A stretch of DNA of 55,042 nt, taken from IMG/VR virus record IMGVR_UViG_3300017991_000133, positions 1 through 55,042 of that record; one strand, 5' to 3'. Positions 37,733 to 45,487 of this stretch are shown one piece after another. The DNA is from a virus. Numbering within the stretch: position 1 is the stretch's first letter; each line of letters starts with the position of its first letter. A model generated the notes under the pieces. The model made no database searches, was not told the origin of the DNA, and saw only the letters and a list, made by a program, of their open reading frames with translations. The position numbers were made by a program, and so were the translations under genes.

Positions 37733-40700
37733 TTATCCGCTGCTGGCAGTGCCGCCCATGCTGAAGGCTGTTATGTGGCCTTCTTGAATGAGGTTCCATA
37801 CGCCGGGCTCTGTGATCTTTAGCATCAGCCACCAGGAGCCCTTTTTTACGGTCTGGCCGCCCCGGGTTATGTCGTGTTCCGGCTGGAAGCACTCAAGGAT
37901 CGGAAAGGTGTAGCTCTTGCCCCGGTGCTGGACCTTGATCCGCTGGCTGTCCTTGGCGTACTTCTCCATGAAGCGGTACATGGCATCCTGGATGTCCTGG
38001 GCCGAGGTGTAGTCGCCCTGGGTGTCCACCACGTCTGGCTCGTAGACCACTCCGCCCACGATCTGCTTCGTCTTCAGCTGCTTGAGGATCCGGAATTCCA
38101 GGTTCAGGGCTTTCGCGACAGGCTCCTCTATGGCCACTGTGCGCAGAACGCGGCCGCCTTGGGCCTTGATGTCGGCCATTCCTTTCATGCTGTGCTCGGC
38201 GCAGACGGGCACGTATGCTCGGCCGTCGGCCCATATGTGACTCTTCACGGCCGGCTTGTCGCAGTACTTGCACTTGTGCGACTTTGTGGCCGCCTCTTTC
38301 GTGACCGCCTGGTGGTCGCTGTCCTTTAGCCTGCTCATCATCCAGACTCTTTCGCCCTCCCCTGTGGGCACGTAGCTGAATAAATAGTTGCCGTCGAGGA
38401 TCCGGCCGCCGGTGAAGCGGATCTTTTTGGCGTGCTCGTCGGCCTTGTATATCTCCCAGTCAAACGAGTCCAGGTTGACGAGCGCGGCGTATTTGTGGGC
38501 GGAGGCTCCAACGGTGCCAGGCTCGAAGATCTCGATTTTTTGCTTGCCGGCGGTCATCCAGCTCAGCGGCCCTCGCACAATGTTCTGCTGGCGCTCCCCT
38601 TTATGGCTGACCTTCCATGAGAAGCGCAGCTTCGCGTTCTCCGTATCGAGCTTATCGAGCTTGCTAAGCCCGGTGAGATTGCCCACCAGGATCTCGCCGC
38701 CCTCCCAGTAGTCCTTGCCTGCAGGCCGCAGGCGAATGTCGCAGTGTACTCCCTTTTCTCCAAGAACGTCCTTTAGGGCGCGCTCGAGCTTGGCTGGCGT
38801 AAAACGGGCCACTAGGATCCGGCTTTGGGCCTCTTTCAGAGCTTTTGTCTGGTCCTCCTCGATGCCCATGATGTGAGCCTGTAGCACGCCGGTGCCCTTT
38901 GTCCCGGGCTCAAAGTCGATGTTTCCCTCGGCCCCTGTGGTGCCCTCGTCCTTGGCCACCTGGCCCACTCCGGGTCTGTCAGCGCGTCGCATCGTGCCTC
39001 CGCATTTGGGGCACTTGAGCTCTACGCAGTGCTCGGTGGTCGTCAGCCGGTGGCCGCAATCGATGCACTCGCAATCGTAGCGGGTCTTGTCGATGGTGAC
39101 GTCGCGGATGGTGTTTTTTATGCCCGGCGGGGGATCGTAGCCCACGGGGGGCTCGAATTCCTCTATCACGTCGAGCTCGTAGGCGGCCTTAAAGCCGTCC
39201 CGGCCGGTGTAGCGCAGCTGCACAACTCCCAGGATGTGCTTGTTCTCGACCAGGTAGATTCGCTTGCCCACATAGCCGCTGCTCAGCTTCTGGCCAAGCA
39301 GCAGGGTGCCGCTCTTCATGGCTTCCGCTCCCTGGGGCTTCTGGACGTAGATGCCCCGCAGTGTTTTTGCCTTTGTCACCTGAAGAACGTTTGCCCGGCG
39401 GGCCACGTCGGCTGCCTGGGCGGCGGTATAGGGCTCCTTGCGCCCGCTGTCTTTGTCAATCACTCGCGGGCCCAGCCAGACAAGCTTGCCATCCTGCGGG
39501 ATGAGCTCCTCAATTCCAACGGTCAGGATGTCACCGATGTCAGCTTTTATCTCTGTGGTGTAGGTCTTCCCCAGGACCACCAGCTTTTTGCTGTCCACGT
39601 CCGTCGTGTTCGCATAGTCGCTATCTGCCTTTAGCACTCCGCAGCTGTATACGTAGCGGCCGCCCTTGGCCGTGTGGCGATCCAGAACCTGGGCCTTTAT
39701 CTCGGCCTCCACCTTAAGCTTTGCCCATCCGGGCTCGCTGCCGTCGAGACTCCAGGTGCTCTTTACGTCCTTTATGACCACTCCCTCGCTCTGCGGGAGC
39801 CTGGCGAATTCTTTAAATCTGTCCTCGAGCTCCTCGAGGCTTTTGATCTGGACAGATCTCGTCATGTCGAAGTGTGGGCTGGCTTTCAGGTGCTCGCCGT
39901 AGAATTCCTCCAGCGCCTTTCGCCTTTCTGAGAATGGCTGGTCGTGGAGATCTTTGTCCCTGTAGGGCATGTCGAAGACGGTGGCCACGATGCGGTCCTT
40001 TTCGCCAAGCTGCGGCTTCGCGGCCATGAGCGTCATGAGCTCAATGCGGGGCAGCGGCTTGCCGTCCCTCTCTATGCCTACGCTCGAGTCCAGGATAAAG
40101 GCGCCGGGGATTCTGGCCAGCTCCTGGGTCAGCGTCGGGTATTTCGCGGCGTGATTCTCGCGGTTCTCGCTCATGATCTTTACGGTGTCGCCCTGCTTGG
40201 CCAGCACCATGCGGAATCCGTTAAGCTTCGGCTCTGCTACCAGGGTGCGATCCTTGGCCCAGGAGGCGATCTCTTTGACGCTGTATGCCTCGGTCAGCCC
40301 CGCCATGGTCGGCTTGGGCGGGTCGTAGCGGCCGAATGGCGTGAGCTCCCTGGCCTTGGCCACAGCCTTTTTGTCCCAGCGCACCAGGGCGGCGTTCGAG
40401 CGCTTGATCTCGTGGATGGCGTAGCGGGAGTCGTCAGCCAGGCGCTCCTGCAGGGCGGCTGCCGTCTTGAATTCATGGGCGTGTGTGGGGTCGTATCGTT
40501 TGCCCAGCGGCACGAGCGCCACAATGCGCTCGGCTGCCACACGCTCCGCCTCCCTCAGGAGGTGCTCTGTGTTCTTTACATGCTCCAGGCTGTGAACCAT
40601 GACGACGTTGTCCCAGCTGTTGGAGTCGTAGGGCAGCGGATCCTCTTCAAGGTCGACGTCCACGACGTCCAGGCCCCGCTTGCGGCAGTAGCGCAGCGCG

Positions 40701-41452
40701 GTCCGGTCGTTGTCGATGCCGGCCACCTTGCGGCCGCTTTGCTCCAGGAGCTTCAGGAGACGGCCGGTGCCGCAGCCTAGATCCAGAACGCTGCCATCGG
40801 CCAGGTTGCTGACCACATTCCAGTTGTCCTCAAGCAGCTGCATGTCCCAGCTGTCCAGCCCCTCGTAGTATTCGGGCGGCTTTGATGCGGCCTTGCCCCA
40901 TGAGCGCTTCTCCTCCACCGGCACCCGCTCCATTTTATGCTTGCCGCGCAGCACGAGGTCAAACATGGGCACGAATGTGCTGTGGGGGCCCCGGGGGGCG
41001 TAGACGAAGTGCGCCTCTTTTCCTGTGCGCATCTTGACGGTCCGGCCCACCTTGAGCTCCACTCCCTGATCGCGGTTATCCGCGCTGTCGCGTATGACGA
41101 TGTCGACGTCCTCGGCGCCTGCCGGATCCTTGACGAAGCTGCCGGCTATGCTCATGTAGTCCGGCACGATGACCAGGTCCCCCAGGTCGCGCACGTCTAT
41201 GCCGAACATGGCCTTGCGGAAGACGGCCCGGTCGATGGCCTTGTCGTTGTAGCGCAGGCCCCGCTCTTTCATCTCGCTTACAAGCAGCTGGTAGTTATCC
41301 AGCAGCTCCGAGCGCTCGAGCTTGCCGATGCGGATGCACCGGCTGTTATAGAAATGGCGCTCGTATAGGTTTATGGCCCTGAGCCTCAGCACGTAGAGCT
41401 CGTTGTCATCTACGCTCTTTAGAGTCTCTGCCTTGATGTCCTCGATTTTCAT
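37733..41452 (-). CDS. Giant NTase-methyltransferase-ligase-XkdF protease fusion
   Basis: A 1239-residue protein starting MKIEDIKAETLKSVDDNELY. About 95-170: polymerase-beta-type nucleotidyltransferase (GSF, DVDIVI, FDLVL). 221-320: SAM methyltransferase (LDLGCGTG). 400-670: ATP-dependent DNA ligase (EPKLNGFR with lysine K409; EGVVIK; AKLK). 794-817: zinc ribbon. About 850-1045: LigD-3'-phosphoesterase-like. 1061-1084: CxxC...C pair. 1125-1239: XkdF serine protease (QHRGK, SMGG). Ligase motif I has Asn in place of the usual Asp. It may be cut by its own protease into repair enzymes carried in the head. Confidence 0.75.
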   Translation of the reverse strand: MKIEDIKAETLKSVDDNELYVLRLRAINLYERHFYNSRCIRIGKLERSELLDNYQLLVSEMKERGLRYNDKAIDRAVFRKAMFGIDVRDLGDLVIVPDYMSIAGSFVKDPAGAEDVDIVIRDSADNRDQGVELKVGRTVKMRTGKEAHFVYAPRGPHSTFVPMFDLVLRGKHKMERVPVEEKRSWGKAASKPPEYYEGLDSWDMQLLEDNWNVVSNLADGSVLDLGCGTGRLLKLLEQSGRKVAGIDNDRTALRYCRKRGLDVVDVDLEEDPLPYDSNSWDNVVMVHSLEHVKNTEHLLREAERVAAERIVALVPLGKRYDPTHAHEFKTAAALQERLADDSRYAIHEIKRSNAALVRWDKKAVAKARELTPFGRYDPPKPTMAGLTEAYSVKEIASWAKDRTLVAEPKLNGFRMVLAKQGDTVKIMSENRENHAAKYPTLTQELARIPGAFILDSSVGIERDGKPLPRIELMTLMAAKPQLGEKDRIVATVFDMPYRDKDLHDQPFSERRKALEEFYGEHLKASPHFDMTRSVQIKSLEELEDRFKEFARLPQSEGVVIKDVKSTWSLDGSEPGWAKLKVEAEIKAQVLDRHTAKGGRYVYSCGVLKADSDYANTTDVDSKKLVVLGKTYTTEIKADIGDILTVGIEELIPQDGKLVWLGPRVIDKDSGRKEPYTAAQAADVARRANVLQVTKAKTLRGIYVQKPQGAEAMKSGTLLLGQKLSSGYVGKRIYLVENKHILGVVQLRYTGRDGFKAAYELDVIEEFEPPVGYDPPPGIKNTIRDVTIDKTRYDCECIDCGHRLTTTEHCVELKCPKCGGTMRRADRPGVGQVAKDEGTTGAEGNIDFEPGTKGTGVLQAHIMGIEEDQTKALKEAQSRILVARFTPAKLERALKDVLGEKGVHCDIRLRPAGKDYWEGGEILVGNLTGLSKLDKLDTENAKLRFSWKVSHKGERQQNIVRGPLSWMTAGKQKIEIFEPGTVGASAHKYAALVNLDSFDWEIYKADEHAKKIRFTGGRILDGNYLFSYVPTGEGERVWMMSRLKDSDHQAVTKEAATKSHKCKYCDKPAVKSHIWADGRAYVPVCAEHSMKGMADIKAQGGRVLRTVAIEEPVAKALNLEFRILKQLKTKQIVGGVVYEPDVVDTQGDYTSAQDIQDAMYRFMEKYAKDSQRIKVQHRGKSYTFPILECFQPEHDITRGGQTVKKGSWWLMLKITEPGVWNLIQEGHITAFSMGGTASSG

Positions 41453-41612
41453 TCTTCCCTCCTGCAGCCTTTTCGTATGGCAGCCTGCGGCCGCACCCGC
41501 TTCGCGGGCACTTGGCCATGGTCCGGTAGCCCTTGCGGCGGATTGCACAGCAGGCCGTGACCACGATCATCTTGCCTCCGCATCCTGGGCACCTATTTGT
41601 CGCTATCCTCAT
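41406..41612 (-). CDS. Small zinc-ribbon protein, 68 aa
   Basis: Starts MRIATNRCPGCGGKMIVVTA with CPGC, a CC pair and a late CPRSGC, like Ogr/Com-type zinc fingers that activate or regulate phage late genes. The ATG overlaps the stop of the preceding gene. The tail (KNENRGHQGRDSKERR) overlaps the start of the giant fusion by 47 bases. Confidence 0.6.
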   Translation of the reverse strand: MRIATNRCPGCGGKMIVVTACCAIRRKGYRTMAKCPRSGCGRRLPYEKAAGGKNENRGHQGRDSKERR

Positions 41613-41967
41613 GGGCGTCTTCGCTGGTGGGTGGCCTTCCGGATCCCTGGTCCACCGGGCTCGGGTTGAAGCGGGCCCGCAAGTACGCGGCCAGCGCCTC
41701 GAATGTCTCTGGCTCCATCTGGTTGGCTCCCGGCACAAGGTGTTGGGCCGCCTCTTTGTTCTCGAAGATCAGTGTGGTGCCGCCCAGCTGCGCCAGCATG
41801 ATGTGGCCGCTGTCCACCTTGGCATGCGTAATCTTGGCCAGGTCGATGAGCCAGCCCTGCAGCTCGATGAAGTCGCACTGCAGCGTCACGTGCTTTAGTA
41901 GCGGTGTGGTCGGATGTGCCTTCAGCCAGCGTACAAATGCCTCGGTCGCTTTTTTTTCCGGCTCCAT
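41593..41967 (-). CDS. Hypothetical head-region protein
   Basis: A 124-residue protein. Strands and helices alternate (LLKHVTLQCDFIELQGWLID; GHIMLAQLGGTTLIFENKEA) and an acidic disordered end follows. No family recognised. It lies between the gp7-like head gene and the giant fusion. Confidence 0.6.
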   Translation of the reverse strand: MEPEKKATEAFVRWLKAHPTTPLLKHVTLQCDFIELQGWLIDLAKITHAKVDSGHIMLAQLGGTTLIFENKEAAQHLVPGANQMEPETFEALAAYLRARFNPSPVDQGSGRPPTSEDAHEDSDK

Positions 41968-41977
41968 GTGATCCTCC

Positions 41978-42145
41978 TCAGTGCAGCCGCGGCGGCCATG
42001 GATCGTCCCCGGCTTGTCCCTTCTTCAGTCTGCGACCGTCGAATGCTATGCTTCCGTCCGGGTTTCGGAGTATAGTGCCCAACAGCTCGTCTGTGCTGCG
42101 GCGAGCTGCCTCTTCATCGATGTTTTTTCTTTGCTTTTTGACCAT
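41978..42145 (-). CDS. Small protein, 55 aa
   Basis: Starts MVKKQRKNIDEEAARRSTDE. Charged, with a repeated-looking FDGRRLKKG turn. It fills the gap between two head genes. GGGAGACTAACATG is a moderate ribosome site. Similar short head-associated peptides occur in many phages, but I cannot name it. Confidence 0.55.
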   Translation of the reverse strand: MVKKQRKNIDEEAARRSTDELLGTILRNPDGSIAFDGRRLKKGQAGDDPWPPRLH

Positions 42146-42146
42146 G

Positions 42147-43685
42147 TTAGTCTCCCGTTGGTTCCAGGGTCACTTCGATATGATCCCCGACTTTTTTTTT
42201 GCCTGTAATTTTAAATTTCTGGCTGCTTGATATACCGACCTCTTCTTCTTCCCAATAGTTGCTAAAGTGTTTGAGCGTTGTGGAGTTTTTCACTCCCTTT
42301 GTTTTGAATATTATGCCTTTAGTCCCGCCATCGTATCGGTCGGCTATGCGGGCGCTGGTGGTCCAGTGGGTTGTCACATCGAACTGGATGGTGCTGCCTA
42401 TTTTAGTCTTTTCGATCGCCTCTGCAAATTTAAGCGCTTCGGTGTGTAGCGATCTGAATCCTCGCATGATCTCTGTCTCTGCTGGAAATGATGGCGCGAT
42501 TTCGATGTATTGGTCTAGCAGCCTTGCCTGTTTTAATGCCTTTTTGTAATTAATTAATGACGTGAATTTGTCTTTTTCGCCCAGCTGGGCCCACCGGAGC
42601 TGTGCGGCTCCTCCTCCGAGGAAGTTTCTGATGGCGTCCTCTCGTAATATGTCAAGATCTTCTGCGCTTATGGGAATTCCGGCAGCCGCATAATCGGCCT
42701 TTATCATGTCGTATAGCTCCCGCTCGTTTTTGCTCCCGAGCATGTGTTCTCTTTCAATGCGCGGCTCCTCTTTCGGCTCGCTGGCGGCTACCCAGGTGCA
42801 CTCGCAGTGCGGGTGCGCCGGTTGCATACCGTGTGCTTGGCTTATCGGGTAGACTTTGCCGTTGCGGGCTCTGCAGATCGGGCATGCCTCCGGGTCGGCG
42901 ATCCATTTCACGTGGGTTATTCCCATGCCCTCGTATGCCTGGAGCGTGCCCTCGCTTTGGGCGAAGCTGCTCTCGGTCCGGGCTATCATGCGCGTGCGGT
43001 AGCGATGCAGCTTGTTGGCATAGCGCTGGGCCTTTTTGGCGGCGTCCTCGTAGGGCACTCCCTTGTCCAGCTGCTTCGTGAGGAAGCGCCCGACGGCCGT
43101 TGCATGGCGGGGCAGCAGCCCTACCACCGGCCTCAGGTTCTGTGCTACCTTTTGGGCGGTCATGCCGTAGCGCACCATCTCGGCTATGTATTGCTTGATG
43201 GCGTCCTTGGTGCCCCGGGTCACCGAGGTCACCAGGTCGGCCGTGTGCTTGTCCGTGTACTCGATGGCCCTATCGCCGGCAGGATCTGCCTGCTTGCGCA
43301 TAAGGTTTTCCGTGGCCGCTCCGATGCTGTAGGCCAGGGCTCGAAGGAACGGGCCGTGCATCGCCTCGAGGCCGATCTTTTCGAGCTCTTTCCAGTCGGC
43401 GATCTTGTTTGCGCCGCTTGCCGGGGTGCGGGCCCTGGCCGCCTTGGCAGCCCCCCTCTCCAGGGGCTTTGTGATCTTTTTGAACCATTCGTTGACGGCA
43501 GGTTCGAGGATCTCGCGCTGCATGTAATCTGCCCGCCGGCGTGCTGAGAGGTAGTTCTGGTGGTCTGTCCTGCGGCTGGCTTTGTGGATAATGAGAAGCG
43601 CCGGCAGCTCCCTGGCAAGCTGGTCCGCGATGCGCTCGTAGAGTTCATCTACCAGGGGCTTTAACTGCTGCCGGACCGTGCTCAT
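42147..43685 (-). CDS. Head morphogenesis protein (SPP1 gp7-like) with ADP-ribosyltransferase tail
   Basis: A 512-residue protein. Residues about 1-320 are the gp7/Mu-F-type minor head protein: helical N-terminus, then RMIARTESSFAQSEGTLQAY, DPEACPICRARNGKVYPIS and HPHCECTW (zinc-type motif). Residues about 350-512 form a mono-ADP-ribosyltransferase: catalytic Arg at R408 (MRGF), a TTS stretch at 442-444 and the ExE pair in EEEEVGIS (E480/E482). The DNA for this tail is more AT-rich. A head-carried toxin-like enzyme, as in T4 Alt. Confidence 0.8.
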   Translation of the reverse strand: MSTVRQQLKPLVDELYERIADQLARELPALLIIHKASRRTDHQNYLSARRRADYMQREILEPAVNEWFKKITKPLERGAAKAARARTPASGANKIADWKELEKIGLEAMHGPFLRALAYSIGAATENLMRKQADPAGDRAIEYTDKHTADLVTSVTRGTKDAIKQYIAEMVRYGMTAQKVAQNLRPVVGLLPRHATAVGRFLTKQLDKGVPYEDAAKKAQRYANKLHRYRTRMIARTESSFAQSEGTLQAYEGMGITHVKWIADPEACPICRARNGKVYPISQAHGMQPAHPHCECTWVAASEPKEEPRIEREHMLGSKNERELYDMIKADYAAAGIPISAEDLDILREDAIRNFLGGGAAQLRWAQLGEKDKFTSLINYKKALKQARLLDQYIEIAPSFPAETEIMRGFRSLHTEALKFAEAIEKTKIGSTIQFDVTTHWTTSARIADRYDGGTKGIIFKTKGVKNSTTLKHFSNYWEEEEVGISSSQKFKITGKKKVGDHIEVTLEPTGD

Positions 43686-43689
43686 TGGC

Positions 43690-44025
43690 TCAGTTGCCTT
43701 TGCCTCCGGGCCCTTTCGGTCTGACGCCGCTGAATTGAGCGGGCGTTATGCGCCCCAGTCCCTTGGCGGCGGCCGCCTCGCGCTGGCGCTGCATGTCTTC
43801 GTTTCGGGCCTTCATCTGCTCCCACTCCTCGACCGTGATCTCTTTCATGTAGGTTATGTCCAGGTCGCTTCGTGGAAAAAGGATCTGCTTTTTTCCGTCG
43901 GGATCGCTCATCACCAGAATCGGGCCCAGGCGCTCGTTGTCCAGGCGTGCTATGGTTTCCTTGTTCAGCTCGCCGCCCAGCACCAGGCTGATGGCGGGCT
44001 CCTTGAAATAAACGAGTATCGGCAT
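43690..44025 (-). CDS. Hypothetical head-region protein
   Basis: A 111-residue protein starting MPILVYFKEPAISLVLGGEL. N-terminal strands, a middle helix (EEWEQMKARNEDMQRQREAA) and a Gly-rich end. ATG 44025 follows AGGAGGACTAACG. It overlaps no neighbour. No family recognised. Confidence 0.55.
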   Translation of the reverse strand: MPILVYFKEPAISLVLGGELNKETIARLDNERLGPILVMSDPDGKKQILFPRSDLDITYMKEITVEEWEQMKARNEDMQRQREAAAAKGLGRITPAQFSGVRPKGPGGKGN

Positions 44026-44027
44026 CG

Positions 44028-44750
44028 TTAGTCCTCCTGTTTTTGTGTGTACCAAAATTTGGTTATATCGTAAGGCGCCAGCAGGTCGCGCAGGCGCTCG
44101 TTGTGTGGCCGGTAGTGCAGCCGAAGCCAGCTTAGCACGGCCTTGGGCATGCGGGGCGTGCCGTACTTTTGCTTGCGGTGTTTTAGCGGGTCGTAAAAAG
44201 CGGCCCTCAGGCTGACCAACGGCTTCTCTGGCCCTCCATTTTCCAGGGCTATATGGCGTGCGTAGGCCAAAGGTTGCGCAAAGAACAGCTCGCTGGGGTA
44301 TACGATGAGGCGCTCCCTGGGTACGTGCTCCAGCCAGCGCTTGAGGTGCTCTGCATAGTGCCCCGCTGTGACTGCCGGGTGGCGGCTGCTGATCAGCGCC
44401 TCCGGGTCGCGGCCAAACTTGTCCTGGTGCAGCCAGTAGTGGCTCACGGCCCTGGCCACGGGCTCGCGCAGGAGACAGTAGAACCTGGCGTTAGGCAGAG
44501 TGGCCGCTGCCCTGGCCGGCACGTTCTTCCGGAAGAGATAGGCCGGTGTCGCCTCGAATATCTTGGCTCCCTGGGGCGCTGCTGCAAAGCGGTCGGCGTA
44601 CCAGGCGATGCCCCTGCTCCAATGGCGGTCGAAGAAGTGCACCTCTTTTTTTGGCCAGGTGTGGAATTCTGGTATCTGGCGCAGGATTGCCCACAGGCTG
44701 CTTGTGCCTGCACGCGGTGCGCCTATTATGACAAAGTCCGGCAGCCTCAT
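44028..44750 (-). CDS. Sulfotransferase (heparan-sulfate-type)
   Basis: A 240-residue protein. FVIIGAPRAGTSSLWAILRQ is the PAPS 5'-loop, with EVHFFDRHWSRGIAWYADRF, EATPAYLF and LLREPVARAVSHYWLH (3'-phosphate site Arg and Ser) in the order of sulfotransferase_1 and heparan-sulfate sulfotransferases. It is the second such gene in this window and sits apart from the glycan block, among packaging genes. Confidence 0.85.
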   Translation of the reverse strand: MRLPDFVIIGAPRAGTSSLWAILRQIPEFHTWPKKEVHFFDRHWSRGIAWYADRFAAAPQGAKIFEATPAYLFRKNVPARAAATLPNARFYCLLREPVARAVSHYWLHQDKFGRDPEALISSRHPAVTAGHYAEHLKRWLEHVPRERLIVYPSELFFAQPLAYARHIALENGGPEKPLVSLRAAFYDPLKHRKQKYGTPRMPKAVLSWLRLHYRPHNERLRDLLAPYDITKFWYTQKQED

Positions 44751-44989
44751 AGTCGGCCCTCTCCGAATATCGTTCGCTTGGCGTGCAGCTGGAAGGCTGG
44801 ATGGTTATCAGGCTTGGGGCGGATAAGTAGCCATGCCTTGCCGTGGATCAGGGCCGAGAGGCGCTCCCTCCAGCTCATGGCCCAGCATGTCGCTGTCATG
44901 CTGGCTGTTGCATATACGCGGAGCCTATCCTGGCCAGGGCCAGGCGATTTCAGGATCCTGTTAGCCTGTGGGAATGGTACGGGTTTCAT
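44747..44989 (-). CDS. Small phage protein, 80 aa
   Basis: Starts MKPVPFPQANRILKSPGPGQ. The form 'KPVPFPQANRIL...PGQDxLxVY...TACWxMSWRERLSALIxG KAWLL' resembles small proteins common beside portal genes in phages of GC-rich hosts. Role unknown. Overlaps the Cys-rich gene by 29 bases and the sulfotransferase by 4. Confidence 0.6.
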   Translation of the reverse strand: MKPVPFPQANRILKSPGPGQDRLRVYATASMTATCWAMSWRERLSALIHGKAWLLIRPKPDNHPAFQLHAKRTIFGEGRL

Positions 44990-45176
44990 CGTCGTCCTCC
45001 TCGCAGAAGCCCTCGGCGGCCGCCCGCTCTGCGGCCCATATCACTCCATGGCGGAAACAGGTCAGGCAGATGTCCTGGTCTATGATCGGCCACAGGTATG
45101 GCGTGTCCTCGTAGCTCTTTCCACACAGGCGGCAGGTCCGCTTGTCCGGCTTCTTACCTATGCCTAAAAACTTCAT
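44961..45176 (-). CDS. Zinc-finger-like small protein, 71 aa
   Basis: Starts MKFLGIGKKPDKRTCRLCGK. CRLC and a later CLTC pair (DQDICLTCFRHG) form a likely four-cysteine zinc site. The acidic C-terminus overlaps the next gene. Start overlaps the winged-helix gene as ATGA. Confidence 0.6.
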   Translation of the reverse strand: MKFLGIGKKPDKRTCRLCGKSYEDTPYLWPIIDQDICLTCFRHGVIWAAERAAAEGFCEEDDDETRTIPTG

Positions 45177-45478
45177 GATTGCTCGCTCCTCCGCAGCCGG
45201 TATCGTTGGGCAGGCCGCAGCTTGCCGGCCGGCTGCCGGTCTGGCACCTGCAGCTCGTTGGCGGCCGCCACCTGGGGCATGCGCACCAGGCCCCACATGT
45301 AGATGTAGCTGCCGGCGTCGGTGCGCATAAGCCGCTTTTCGACCACGCCCATGTGCTCCAGCTTGCGCAGCTCGGTGCGGCTCAGGACGAATCCGGTCAG
45401 GATCCTTTTGTGCTGGGCGAACACGGCGGCTGCCCGCGCCAACAGAGCTTCCTCGTCGCGTCGTTTAATCCTTGCCAT
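45173..45478 (-). CDS. Winged-helix-like protein, 101 aa
   Basis: Basic N-terminus MARIKRRDEEALLARAAAVF, then ILTGFVLSRTELRKLEHMGV followed by VEKRLMRTDAGSYIYMWGLV, the helix-turn-helix and wing pattern of small winged-helix regulators. Lies directly downstream of portal. A role in late gene control is possible but unproven. Confidence 0.55.
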   Translation of the reverse strand: MARIKRRDEEALLARAAAVFAQHKRILTGFVLSRTELRKLEHMGVVEKRLMRTDAGSYIYMWGLVRMPQVAAANELQVPDRQPAGKLRPAQRYRLRRSEQS

Positions 45479-45487
45479 GGTTGCTCC

